Source: Streptomyces apocyni (GTDB taxonomy: Bacteria; Actinomycetota; Actinomycetes; Streptomycetales; Streptomycetaceae). Taken from it: a stretch of DNA of 64,000 nt. The notes under the pieces were generated by a model. It had not been told where the DNA came from and ran no database searches. It saw only the letters and a list, made by a program, of their open reading frames with translations. Position 1 is the stretch's first letter; each line of letters opens with the position of its first letter. The stretch covers positions 414,133-478,132 of the forward strand of contig NZ_WHOM01000078.1 of the NCBI RefSeq assembly GCF_009739465.1. Direction: 5' to 3'. Positions 1-7,557 of this stretch are shown here, in pieces. A program made the translations under genes and the position numbers.

Positions 1-565
1 GTTGTTCGACGCGTACGGCTTCGCGGGCACCAGCATTTCGCGGATCTGCGAGCGTGCCGAGACCACCGCGGGGGCGCTCTACCATCACTTCGGTTCCAAG
101 GAGGGTCTGGCCAAGGCGATCATGAACGCCCAGCCGGACACGATCCTTCCGTGGCTGGAGTCCGAGGGACTGCAGCGGCTGGTGGACATCACGCTGATCT
201 GGGCCCATCAATTGCAGACAGATCCGCTTCTGCGCGCCGGTGTGCGGTTGACGGGGGAGCAGGCCACCTTCGGGGTGCAGGACGCGTCCCCGTATGAGGA
301 CTGGACCAGGATCATGGAAGAATGCCTGGGCGTCGCCGCCGAGAAGGGCGAGTTGCAGGCGGACGTCACACCACGGAACGTGGCCGAGTTCGTCGTGGAG
401 GCGTGCACAGGTGTGCAGACCGTGGCAGCCGTGCTGACCGGCCGTTCCGATCTGGCGGCCCGTGCCGTGCGTATGTGGCAGTTCCTACTCCCCGGCATCG
501 CGGCTAAGGACGTGGTCGTACGCATCGACCTCGATCCGGCGCGAGTCCAGGTCGAGCCTGTCTGA
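1..565 (+). CDS. TetR-family gamma-butyrolactone receptor-like regulator (5' truncated)
   Basis: The reading frame is open at the window edge, so the true start lies upstream. About 187 residues are visible. They begin inside the TetR helix-turn-helix (TSISRICERAETTAGALYHHF), with the G-A-L-Y-H-H-F recognition helix that resembles ArpA/ScbR-type receptors (G-A-L-Y-F-H-F). The rest is a helical ligand-binding domain that keeps the ScbR-like pattern of Trp and acidic residues. Proteins of this family usually repress antibiotic and signal genes until a butyrolactone binds. A HAD phosphatase and an SDR follow directly on the same strand, which fits a signalling cassette. The exact subfamily (true receptor or pseudo-receptor) cannot be decided from this fragment. 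Confidence 0.75.
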   Translation, partial: LFDAYGFAGTSISRICERAETTAGALYHHFGSKEGLAKAIMNAQPDTILPWLESEGLQRLVDITLIWAHQLQTDPLLRAGVRLTGEQATFGVQDASPYEDWTRIMEECLGVAAEKGELQADVTPRNVAEFVVEACTGVQTVAAVLTGRSDLAARAVRMWQFLLPGIAAKDVVVRIDLDPARVQVEPV

Positions 566-624
566 CCGGGCCGGCGACTCCCGCACTGGGCGCCCCCGCA
601 TCGTTCCGCTATCCATGAGGACTT

Positions 625-1347
625 ATGACGTACCAGCTCCGCCGGCTCTCACTGGCGGCTGTCAACATTGACGGTGTCCTGCTGAACGACACCTTCAGCC
701 CGGTCATCCACAGCTTTCTCACCCGGCGCGGTGCCGTCTACACGCCCGACGTCGAGCGGGCGGTCCTCTCCCAGCCACGCCGGATCGCGGGCGAACAGAT
801 GGCGCGGCTGACCGGCTCCGACGCCACGAGCGAGGACATGCTCAGCGCCTATTTCGAGGAGCGGGACTCCTATCTGCGGGAACACCCCGTACAGCTGACA
901 GAAGGTGCGGTCGGCCTGTTGCGGCGGCTGCGCGGGCTGGGGCTGCGCACGGTCTGCTACGGGGGGCTGAGCAAGGAGCACTTCGACCGCTACCTGGGCG
1001 AGTACGCGGAACTCTTCGACGGTCCGGGCTACGTGTGCACCAATGACTTCCGCCCCGGTATCCGGGAGATCACAGGCGAGGTGTTCGGGCTGACGCCCGG
1101 CGAGGCCCTGTTCATCGACGACGTGGCGCGTGTCGCCGAGGCGGCGCGAGAGCTGGGGGTGCCGTTCATCGGCCACCCCAGCAGCTTCGAGCACAGCTTC
1201 CAGCACCGGTTGATGGCCGAGGCCGGGGTACGCCACCTGGTGTCGTCACTGGACGCCATCGACGAGGAGCTGGTGCGTGTGCTGGACGCGGAGGCCGTCA
1301 GCGAAACGGTTTGGCGTACGCACGAGGGCGAAGGAGCGCCGCGATGA
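625..1347 (+). CDS. HAD-superfamily hydrolase
   Basis: A 240-residue protein with a HAD-like layout. The N-terminal motif reads AAVNIDGVLLND, where N replaces the usual nucleophile Asp of DxDG and the second acid is kept. A central TVCYGGLSKEHF segment is followed by the C-terminal acidic motif ALFIDDVARVAEAA with an adjacent DD pair. The stop overlaps the next start (ATGA at 1344-1347), so it is translationally coupled to the SDR. HAD enzymes are usually phosphatases. In butyrolactone signalling a phosphatase is needed to remove the phosphate from the butenolide intermediate, so this role is plausible but inferred. The unusual N at the nucleophile position makes catalytic activity uncertain. 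Confidence 0.7.
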   Translation: MTYQLRRLSLAAVNIDGVLLNDTFSPVIHSFLTRRGAVYTPDVERAVLSQPRRIAGEQMARLTGSDATSEDMLSAYFEERDSYLREHPVQLTEGAVGLLRRLRGLGLRTVCYGGLSKEHFDRYLGEYAELFDGPGYVCTNDFRPGIREITGEVFGLTPGEALFIDDVARVAEAARELGVPFIGHPSSFEHSFQHRLMAEAGVRHLVSSLDAIDEELVRVLDAEAVSETVWRTHEGEGAPR

Positions 1348-2117
1348 CCGGGCAAGGTCTGCTGGCAGGCAAGGTCGCCATGATCACGGGGGCGTCGAGC
1401 GGGATCGGCGCGGCGGCCGCACGGCTGTTCGCGGCGGAGGGCGCGGCCGTGGTGCTGATGGCGCGCAGGAAGGACCGGCTGGAGGCGCTGGCCGGGGAGA
1501 TATCGGCGGCGGGCGGCCGGGCGCTGGCCGTACCGGGCGATGTGACATCGGGCGGCGACGTGCGGCGCACGGTGGAGGCCGCCGTCGAGCGGTTCGGCGG
1601 ATTGGACGCGGCGTTCAACAACGCCGGGTACGCGACGGTGGAGCAGTCACTGCACCAGACGGACGACGAGGTCTTCGACCGCACGATCGACGTCAATGTG
1701 CGGGGAGTGTGGAACTGCCTGCGACACCAGGTTCCCGCCATGCTGGACAGCGGCAGGGGAGGCTCGGTGGTGAACACCTCCAGTGTCGCGGGACGTTACG
1801 CGACGGGCGCGTCGGCACCGTATGTGGCAGCCAAGCACGCGGTGCTGGGTCTGACACGAGCCGCGGCGGCCGACTACGGGCAAAAGGGCATCCGGGTCAA
1901 CGCACTGGTGGTCGGGAGCACCCGCACCGAAATGATGGAGCAGGTGCTGGAGGGTTCCGCCGCACTGGAAGAGGTCTTCGTGGCAAGCCAGATCCAGAAG
2001 CGGATGGCGGCGCCCCGGGAGGTCGCCGAGGCAGCTGTGTGGCTGTGCAGCGAGCGCTCCTCGTTCGTCACCGGTGTGGCGATGCCCGTGGACGGCGGCT
2101 GCGGTGCGCAGGCCTGA
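1344..2117 (+). CDS. Short-chain dehydrogenase/reductase (SDR)
   Basis: Classical SDR of about 257 residues. The NAD(P)-binding motif TGASSGIG is near residue 15, the NNAG motif near residue 93, and the catalytic Ser and YxxxK (YVAAK) lie around residues 145-162. A C-terminal VTGVAMPVDGG segment is typical of the family. R-R-K-D after strand two suggests NADP(H) preference. I chose the ATG at 1344 because it overlaps the HAD stop and has AAGGAG about 8 bases upstream; an upstream in-frame start would run into the HAD gene. Placed after a butyrolactone-receptor gene and a phosphatase, it could perform the ketone or butenolide reduction of butyrolactone synthesis, like BarS1 or ScbB-type enzymes, or a tailoring step in the neighbouring cluster. 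Confidence 0.88.
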   Translation: MTGQGLLAGKVAMITGASSGIGAAAARLFAAEGAAVVLMARRKDRLEALAGEISAAGGRALAVPGDVTSGGDVRRTVEAAVERFGGLDAAFNNAGYATVEQSLHQTDDEVFDRTIDVNVRGVWNCLRHQVPAMLDSGRGGSVVNTSSVAGRYATGASAPYVAAKHAVLGLTRAAAADYGQKGIRVNALVVGSTRTEMMEQVLEGSAALEEVFVASQIQKRMAAPREVAEAAVWLCSERSSFVTGVAMPVDGGCGAQA

Positions 2118-2137
2118 CTCCCTGCCCCGCAGGACGT

Positions 2138-2175
2138 GAATTGCCCGCCGACTTGCCGAAGTCGGCGGGCAATTC
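2138..2175 (+). terminator. Rho-independent-type terminator after the SDR gene
   Basis: Perfect 16-base arms (GAATTGCCCGCCGACT and its complement) flank a 6-base loop 20 bases after the SDR stop. No long T-run follows, as is common in high-GC actinobacteria. It separates the TetR-HAD-SDR unit from the GAPDH gene. Confidence 0.8.
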
Positions 2176-2187
2176 GCTTCTCAGGGA

Positions 2188-2201
2188 TACCGTGGCCGGT
2201 A
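2188..2201. promoter_or_regulatory. Short palindrome upstream of the GAPDH gene (possible operator)
   Basis: TACCG-TGGC-CGGTA forms a perfect 5-base inverted repeat in the 294-base gap before the GAPDH start. Its position between terminator and gene would suit an operator. The arms are short, so chance occurrence in GC-rich DNA is possible. No regulator can be assigned. Confidence 0.25.
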
Positions 2202-2411
2202 AATGTAGTGGCCATGCGTAGACTCCGTAATCGAGTCCGGCCCGCCCCGGCCCTTTCCGGCACTCGTCGGAATGTCAACGGAACCACGATGAAGTCTTCC
2301 GGTCGACCTTCACCGGACTCCTGCCAGTCATTTCCAGAACACACGATCCGGCCTTCCGTTACGGGGCACCCAGGAGCTGGATTCGTGTGCGGAGAAGGGA
2401 AACCGGAGTAG

Positions 2412-3425
2412 ATGACTCTGCGCATTGCCATCAACGGGTTCGGCCGCATCGGCCGCACCGTGGCACGGGCCGCGCTGGCCCGGACGGACGTCGACATCGT
2501 CGCGGTCAACGACCTCGCCGAACCGGAGCTGCTGGCGCACCTCTTCCAGTACGACTCCGTCCACGGCCGCCTGCCGGACGCGGTGGGCGTCGACGACGGG
2601 CATCTGGTGGTCGCGGGCCGTCGGATACGGGTGCTCCAGAGGCGCGACCCGGCGGAACTGCCGTGGGCCGAAATGCGGGTGGACGTGGTGGTCGAGTCGA
2701 CCGGCGTCTTCACCGACGCGGCCGACGCCCGCCGTCATCTTGACGCGGGTGCACGGCGGGTACTGATCTCGGCGCCGGCCAAGAACGAGGACCTCACGGT
2801 CGTGATGGGCGTCAACTCCGATTCCGTCGAGGCCCGCCACACGGTGCTGTCGAACGCGTCGTGCACCACCAACTGCGCGGCGCTGCTGGCCAAGGTCCTC
2901 GACGACGAGTACGGCGTGCTGCGCGGCCTGATGAACACCGTCCACGCGTATACCAGTGACCAGCGGCTCCAGGACGTGCCGCACAAGGACTACCGGCGGG
3001 CCCGGGCCGCCGCGGCGAACATCGTGCCCACGAGCACGGGCGCGGCCAGGGCCATCGGGAAGGTGCTGCCCCGTCTGGAGGGCAAGCTGGACGGGCTCTC
3101 GATGCGTGTGCCAGTGATCGACGGTTCCGTGGTCGACCTGACGGTGGAGCTGGACGCGGTGGTGACGGCCGCGCAGGTGAACGCAGCGTTCCGTCAGGCC
3201 GCCGAGGGTGGCCTCGCCGGGTTCCTGGAGTACACCGAGGCACCGATCGTGTCCACGGACATCGTGGGCTCGCCTGCCTCGTGCACCTTCGACAGCGGGC
3301 TGACGATGGTCAGCGACCGCCCGGGAGGCGGCTCGGTCGTCAAGGTCGTGGGCTGGTACGACAACGAGGTGGGCTTCTCGCACCGCACGCTGGATCTGGC
3401 GCTGCTGGTGGGCGACACACGCTGA
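2412..3425 (+). CDS. gap: Type I glyceraldehyde-3-phosphate dehydrogenase, probable second copy
   Basis: A 337-residue GAPDH that converts glyceraldehyde 3-phosphate, phosphate and NAD+ to 1,3-bisphosphoglycerate. The Rossmann motif NGFGRIGR is at residues 8-15. The catalytic SNASCTTNC has Cys151, HAYTSDQ carries the catalytic His, and C-terminal WYDNEVGFSHR binds NAD. All key residues are present, so it should be active. It stands alone with its own terminator, next to a putative biosynthetic cluster and far from any visible glycolytic pgk/tpi genes. In pentalenolactone producers an insensitive extra GAPDH gives self-resistance, and a similar role here is a reasonable hypothesis. It may equally be a simple metabolic duplicate. 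Whether another gap copy exists is an assumption from streptomycete biology. Confidence 0.93.
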   Translation: MTLRIAINGFGRIGRTVARAALARTDVDIVAVNDLAEPELLAHLFQYDSVHGRLPDAVGVDDGHLVVAGRRIRVLQRRDPAELPWAEMRVDVVVESTGVFTDAADARRHLDAGARRVLISAPAKNEDLTVVMGVNSDSVEARHTVLSNASCTTNCAALLAKVLDDEYGVLRGLMNTVHAYTSDQRLQDVPHKDYRRARAAAANIVPTSTGAARAIGKVLPRLEGKLDGLSMRVPVIDGSVVDLTVELDAVVTAAQVNAAFRQAAEGGLAGFLEYTEAPIVSTDIVGSPASCTFDSGLTMVSDRPGGGSVVKVVGWYDNEVGFSHRTLDLALLVGDTR

Positions 3426-3442
3426 GACGTACCTGCCGCCAG

Positions 3443-3483
3443 GACGACGGCCGCCTTCCCGCACAGGGGAGGCGGCCGTCGTC
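3443..3483 (+). terminator. Terminator after the GAPDH gene
   Basis: A perfect 14-base inverted repeat (GACGACGGCCGCCT with its complement) around a 13-base loop, followed by GCTTTCT, starting 17 bases after the GAPDH stop. Confidence 0.85.
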
Positions 3484-3574
3484 GCTTTCTGCCCGCTTTT
3501 CCACCGCCGCCATTTCCGTGTCTGCCCTTCGCCTTTTCACTGTCCACCTTTGGTGGAGTCCTCTCGGCGCAGGC

Positions 3575-3620
3575 TCCACCTTCCGACGATCCACCCTTCC
3601 GAAGATCCACCCCCGGACGA
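3575..3620 (+). repeat. Three tandem 15-16 bp repeats upstream of the dioxygenase gene
   Basis: Three consecutive units, TCCACCTTCCGACGA, TCCACCCTTCCGAAGA and TCCACCCCCGGACGA, sit about 90 bases before the dioxygenase start. Their regular spacing just upstream of a likely operon suggests a direct-repeat binding site for an activator. The regulator is unknown. Confidence 0.5.
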
Positions 3621-3705
3621 TGCCGATGGGTATTTCACTGGGCGAGAATCCATAGGACCGGAACACAGACGCATTTTTGTGTCACGCGCAGAGAATTGGT
3701 TACCG

Positions 3706-4719
3706 ATGGAACCCATCTACGTATTTTCCGATGCCGAGCGCGGGGAGCTCTTCTCGGTCCTCCAGGGCATCGGCAAGAGCCCGTACGAGGACTATCTGAC
3801 GTTCAGCCGCGCGGTGACCGATGTCATCGACCGGGGTGAGGTTCCCGCTTTCTTCGCGCAGGCGTGCGAGCAGATCCGTGCGGACCGGCACAGCGGGGCC
3901 GGCCAGGCGCATGTGCTGCGCAACGTGCCGCTGGACGCCGAGATCCCGGTGCTCGACCTGGACGACCCGGTCGCCGACAAGCACCTGAAGAAGAAGACGT
4001 ACATCGGTGAGGCCCTGCTGGAGCTGTTCAACCAGCTGCTGGGCACCCCGCTGCTGTCGTACGGCACCCGTTTCAACGGTGACTTCTTCATCGACGTCAT
4101 CGCCATCAACAAGTACAGCGGCATGCAGACCGGGTTCAGCGACAGCGAGCTCGTCTACCACAACGACCGCACCGCGCACCCGGTGCGTGCCGACCACATC
4201 TCGCTGCTGGGTATGCGCACCCCGGACACCGACTACATCTACACGGGCTTCGTGGACGGCCGCGCCCTGCTGGCCGAGCTGACCGGGGAACAGCAGGAGG
4301 TGCTGCGTCAGCCGTACTTCCACACCCCGTACGACGTGTTCTCACAGGACAACAACGGTGCCCTGTCGGTCTCAGAGGATCACGCCATCCTGGAGAACGA
4401 GCACAGCTTCCGCTACCTGGACACCACCACCACGGTGACCCAGCAGGCGCCTGAGGCGGCGAAGGACGCACTGCTCGCGCTGAAGAACGCGCTCGTTCGC
4501 GCGCAGAAGCAGAGGCACCGCATCCTGACCGGCGACCTGTTCACGTTCGCCAACCAGGACGGGCTGCACAGCCGGGACAAGATGGAGATCAACGACCCGG
4601 AGCAGGCGCGGCAGCGGTGGCTGCTGAAGACCTACGCCTTCCGGGACCGGGCGGCCATGGACCGGCATGCCGACAAGTGGCTCGACGGGGTGGCCGGCCG
4701 CGTCGGCGACGGCACCTGA
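3706..4719 (+). CDS. Non-heme Fe(II)/2-oxoglutarate dioxygenase (clavaminate synthase/TauD-like)
   Basis: A 337-residue oxygenase predicted to couple 2-oxoglutarate decarboxylation to C-H hydroxylation or desaturation. The iron-binding facial triad can be read as H152-N-D154 (in LVYHNDRTAHP) with distal His288 in FANQDGLHSRD and a downstream Arg near 304 to hold 2-oxoglutarate. The overall layout resembles the clavaminate-synthase-like amino acid hydroxylases (VioC, lysine and ornithine hydroxylases), so a free or carrier-bound amino acid is the likely substrate. I chose ATG 3706 because the conserved part starts there. An in-frame GTG at 3679 would add nine residues including a TTA codon. 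A cupin protein and an exporter follow on the same strand. Confidence 0.85.
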   Translation: MEPIYVFSDAERGELFSVLQGIGKSPYEDYLTFSRAVTDVIDRGEVPAFFAQACEQIRADRHSGAGQAHVLRNVPLDAEIPVLDLDDPVADKHLKKKTYIGEALLELFNQLLGTPLLSYGTRFNGDFFIDVIAINKYSGMQTGFSDSELVYHNDRTAHPVRADHISLLGMRTPDTDYIYTGFVDGRALLAELTGEQQEVLRQPYFHTPYDVFSQDNNGALSVSEDHAILENEHSFRYLDTTTTVTQQAPEAAKDALLALKNALVRAQKQRHRILTGDLFTFANQDGLHSRDKMEINDPEQARQRWLLKTYAFRDRAAMDRHADKWLDGVAGRVGDGT

Positions 4720-4852
4720 GCCGCACCCCGCCCCATGACCGGCGGCTGGTACGTCCGACCGGCTTCCCCCGCCGGGGTGTACCGGCCGCCTTCTGGGCCT
4801 TTCCGGCCCGCGTCTTCGTCCCGTGTTCCGCGCGTCCCCCTGAGGAATCGTC

Positions 4853-5242
4853 ATGTCCACCAGCACCCTTGCCGAGCAGCTGCCGCGGCTGTTCGCGTCC
4901 CTCCCGTCCGGTGAGTTCGGCCCGGACACCCTGAAGTTCGAGCCGCTGATCAGCGACGGCCGGGTCGGCGCCGAGATCCACCGGCTGTACTCCACCGCGC
5001 AGACCGGGCCGCAGGGTCCCGCGGCCGCAGTGGTGCGCTATCTGCCCGGGGCGACGGCCGAGCCGCATCTGCACCCTGGCTACGAGCTGATCTACGTGCT
5101 GAGCGGTGAGCTGGAGACGGAGGGAGGCGTGCACCCCACCGGCAGCCTCCTGCTGCTGGAGCCGGGCAGTGTGCACGCCCCGCGGAGCCCCAAGGGCTGC
5201 CTCGCCCTCGTGGTGTGGGAACAGCCCGTGCAGCCTGCCTGA
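4853..5242 (+). CDS. Single-domain cupin protein
   Basis: A 129-residue protein with a cupin beta-barrel. Motif 1 is AEPHLHPGYELIYVLSGELE (two His and a Glu that can bind metal) and motif 2 is PGSVHAPRSPKG. The layout resembles the ChrR-type cupin domain. It lies between the dioxygenase and the MFS gene on the same strand, so it may act on the dioxygenase product, bind a metal, or sense a ligand. Cupins of this size have many functions (isomerase, dioxygenase, sensor), so no reaction is assigned. ATG 4853 follows TGAGGAATCGTC, which provides a GAGGA ribosome site. Confidence 0.75.
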   Translation: MSTSTLAEQLPRLFASLPSGEFGPDTLKFEPLISDGRVGAEIHRLYSTAQTGPQGPAAAVVRYLPGATAEPHLHPGYELIYVLSGELETEGGVHPTGSLLLLEPGSVHAPRSPKGCLALVVWEQPVQPA

Positions 5243-5343
5243 TCCCCCATGAACGCCGGGCGGGGTGTGTCCTGCCCGGCAGTCCTCCCCCTTCTTCTCT
5301 TGCGCGCTCGCGAAGCGCGTCCCAGGCTCCGGAAGGAGTGAGT

Positions 5344-6633
5344 GTGTCAGTCTCCCCGCCCACCGCATCCGAGGCGCCGGGCGCCGGGCCGGCGGTGAAG
5401 TCCGCCGGCCGGTTCGGTCCGAACCACCGGTGGACCGTCCTTGGCATCGGTGTCGCGGCGCAGGCGAGTTTCTCCGCCGCGTTCGCGGGAATCCCCGTCA
5501 CCGGCACAGTGATGCGCTCCGAGTACCACCTGTCCACCAGTCAGCTCGGCATCGTCTTGGGCGGCATCCTGCTGGGAGTCGCGGTCTCCGAGATCCTGTG
5601 GGGGATGCTGACCGATCGTTACGGCGACCGCCGGGTGCTGATGACGGGACTGGCATCGACCGGCGCCGTACTGGCTCTGATGGCGGTGTTCGCCGTGCCT
5701 TCGGGCGGTGCCGTGCCGGGTGTGGCACTGCTGACCGTCTGCATGCTGCTGGTCGGACTACTCGGCGGCAGTGTCAACGGCTCGTCCGGCCGGGCCGTGA
5801 TGATCTGGTTCCACGAGGGACAGCGCGGCTTCGCCATGAGCATCCGGCAGACCGCGATCCCGGCGGGTGGTGCCATCGGTGCGGCGCTGCTGCCGTGGCT
5901 CGCGAACAGCCATGGCTTCCGGCCGGTGTTCGCGGTGCTTTCGGTGTTCTGCTTCGTCACGCTGGCCGCCACCTGGCGGTGGCTGCACGAGCCGGAGGAG
6001 ACGGGGGCGGCAGCAGCCCCCGCGGCCGCGGGCGGGCAGGCGGACACCCGTTCGCCGCTGCGCCGCTGGGACTGCTGGCGGCTGGCGCTGGCCAGTGCGC
6101 TGCTGACGATGCCGCAGATCGCGGTGCTGTCCTTCGCCGGCATCTTCCTGCACGACGCGAAGGGCGCGGGTCTGGTCATCGGCAGCGTCACCATCCTGGT
6201 GGTGCAGATCGGCGGTGCGGTGGTCCGGGTGTGGAGCGGGCGCTACACCGACCGGAAGAAGAACCGGCGCTCGTACGTCCGGTTCATCGGGGTGGCGACG
6301 GGTGTCGCGATGGCGGGCGCGGCAGTGCTCAGCTCCGGGCCGGTTCCCCTGGTCGCGGCGGCGCTCGCGGTGGGCGGCATGCTTGCCAACGCCTGGCACG
6401 GGGTCGCCTACACGGAGATCGCGGCGATGGCCGGGGCACAGCGGGCGGGTACGGCGCTGGGTTTGGAGAACACGACGGCGTTCACCGGCGCGTTTCTGAC
6501 GCCCCTGCTGATTCCGCTGCTGCTGGCCGGTACGTCATGGACGGTGGTGTGGGCCCTGCTTGCGGTGGCCGCGCTGGTGGCGGTGCCGCTGGCACCGGGC
6601 AGGACGAGCGCTCCGGTGCGGTCCGGAGCCTGA
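5344..6633 (+). CDS. MFS transporter, probable product exporter
   Basis: A 429-residue major facilitator protein with about 12 hydrophobic segments. Loop 2-3 carries the MFS signature WGMLTDRYGDRR, and a related sequence (WSGRYTDRKKNRR) marks the start of the second half. A hydrophilic Ala/Gly-rich central loop lies near residues 215-235. The GTG at 5344 is preceded by GGAAGGAG at 5 bases, which decides the start. Located after the dioxygenase and cupin genes on the same strand, it is the obvious candidate for exporting the cluster product or giving resistance. Substrate specificity cannot be read from sequence. Confidence 0.85.
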   Translation: MSVSPPTASEAPGAGPAVKSAGRFGPNHRWTVLGIGVAAQASFSAAFAGIPVTGTVMRSEYHLSTSQLGIVLGGILLGVAVSEILWGMLTDRYGDRRVLMTGLASTGAVLALMAVFAVPSGGAVPGVALLTVCMLLVGLLGGSVNGSSGRAVMIWFHEGQRGFAMSIRQTAIPAGGAIGAALLPWLANSHGFRPVFAVLSVFCFVTLAATWRWLHEPEETGAAAAPAAAGGQADTRSPLRRWDCWRLALASALLTMPQIAVLSFAGIFLHDAKGAGLVIGSVTILVVQIGGAVVRVWSGRYTDRKKNRRSYVRFIGVATGVAMAGAAVLSSGPVPLVAAALAVGGMLANAWHGVAYTEIAAMAGAQRAGTALGLENTTAFTGAFLTPLLIPLLLAGTSWTVVWALLAVAALVAVPLAPGRTSAPVRSGA

Positions 6634-6651
6634 CGGACCGCGTGTGCGCGT

Positions 6652-6687
6652 CCGCGCCCGTGCCCCTTTCGCGGGGTGCGGGCGCGG
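6652..6687. terminator. Bidirectional terminator between MFS and response regulator genes
   Basis: A near-perfect 15-base stem (CCGCGCCCGTGCCCC pairing with GGGGTGCGGGCGCGG, two non-Watson-Crick positions) with a 6-base loop lies between two convergent genes. Confidence 0.7.
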
Positions 6688-6695
6688 TCATGTGT

Positions 6696-7472
6696 TCAGA
6701 CGGCGTCGCGCCGCGCGAGCTCCGTGTCGGCGCCGGTGTACCGGGTCCGCTGGACGAGCAGCACGGCCTCCACGCGGTTGCGGGTGTTCAGTTTGGTGAG
6801 CGCGTGGGAGACATGGCTCTTCACCGTCGCCGGGGACAGGGTGAGAGAACGGGCGACCTCGGCGGTGGACAGGCCGTCCGCGAGGAGGTCGAGGACCTCG
6901 CGCTCACGGTGGGTGAGAGAGGCGAGCAGCCGTTCGGAGGCAAGCCGGCGTCCGCCGCGGGCGGGCCGGGGCCGGGCGCGGGCCTGCGAGGCGTCGAGCG
7001 GGGGACCGGGGTCGGCCGTGAGGAGGGCCATGAGGGCGGGTGAGAGCACGAGGTGCCCATCAGCGACGGCGTGTGTGGCCGTGGCGAGGCGACCGATCTC
7101 GGTGTCCTTGACGAGGAAGCCGGTGGCGCCCGTGTGAAGTCCGGCTTCCAGCCGGGGGCCGGTCCAGCCCGTGCCGACTACGAGAACCCTCCGGCCGTCG
7201 TCGGCGAGCCCGCGGGCGGCAGCGGTGAACTCGTCCTGGGCACCCACTGCGATGACCACCACGTCGGCGTGAGCCACGGGCCATTCGGCGACGGGCCGGT
7301 GACTGTCGACACAGCGGATGTAGTTGAGCTGGGGTGCGTCGCGCAGCACGGTGCCCAGCACCCGGCGGGAGATCGGGTCGTGTTCGGCGAGGACGACGCC
7401 GGGTCTGTGTTCTTCCACGAGGGGAACACCCTCACCGGACGGCCAGTGGTCGCGCAGTGACCGTATGAGCAT
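6696..7472 (-). CDS. Orphan LuxR/NarL-type response regulator with atypical receiver
   Basis: A 258-residue protein with an N-terminal receiver-like domain (about residues 25-145) and a C-terminal LuxR helix-turn-helix (LTHREREVLDLLADGLSTAE through KSHVSHALTKL, residues about 190-250). The expected phosphoacceptor Asp after the third strand is replaced: the segment reads ADVVVIAVG, with Ala near residue 75. The switch Lys appears to remain (LVKD). No sensor kinase gene is adjacent. The start ATG at 7472 has GAGGGAGC four bases upstream. It sits just downstream of the YrdC-like gene on the same strand and is a likely pathway-specific regulator that works without phosphorylation. Confidence 0.8.
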   Translation of the reverse strand: MLIRSLRDHWPSGEGVPLVEEHRPGVVLAEHDPISRRVLGTVLRDAPQLNYIRCVDSHRPVAEWPVAHADVVVIAVGAQDEFTAAARGLADDGRRVLVVGTGWTGPRLEAGLHTGATGFLVKDTEIGRLATATHAVADGHLVLSPALMALLTADPGPPLDASQARARPRPARGGRRLASERLLASLTHREREVLDLLADGLSTAEVARSLTLSPATVKSHVSHALTKLNTRNRVEAVLLVQRTRYTGADTELARRDAV

Positions 7473-7557
7473 GTTTGCTCCCTCTTCGTACCTCGTCGCA
7501 GGGACTGGGGACCGTTGTCCGGAACGGGCCGGGCGCACGGTGTGCCGGCTGGGCGGG

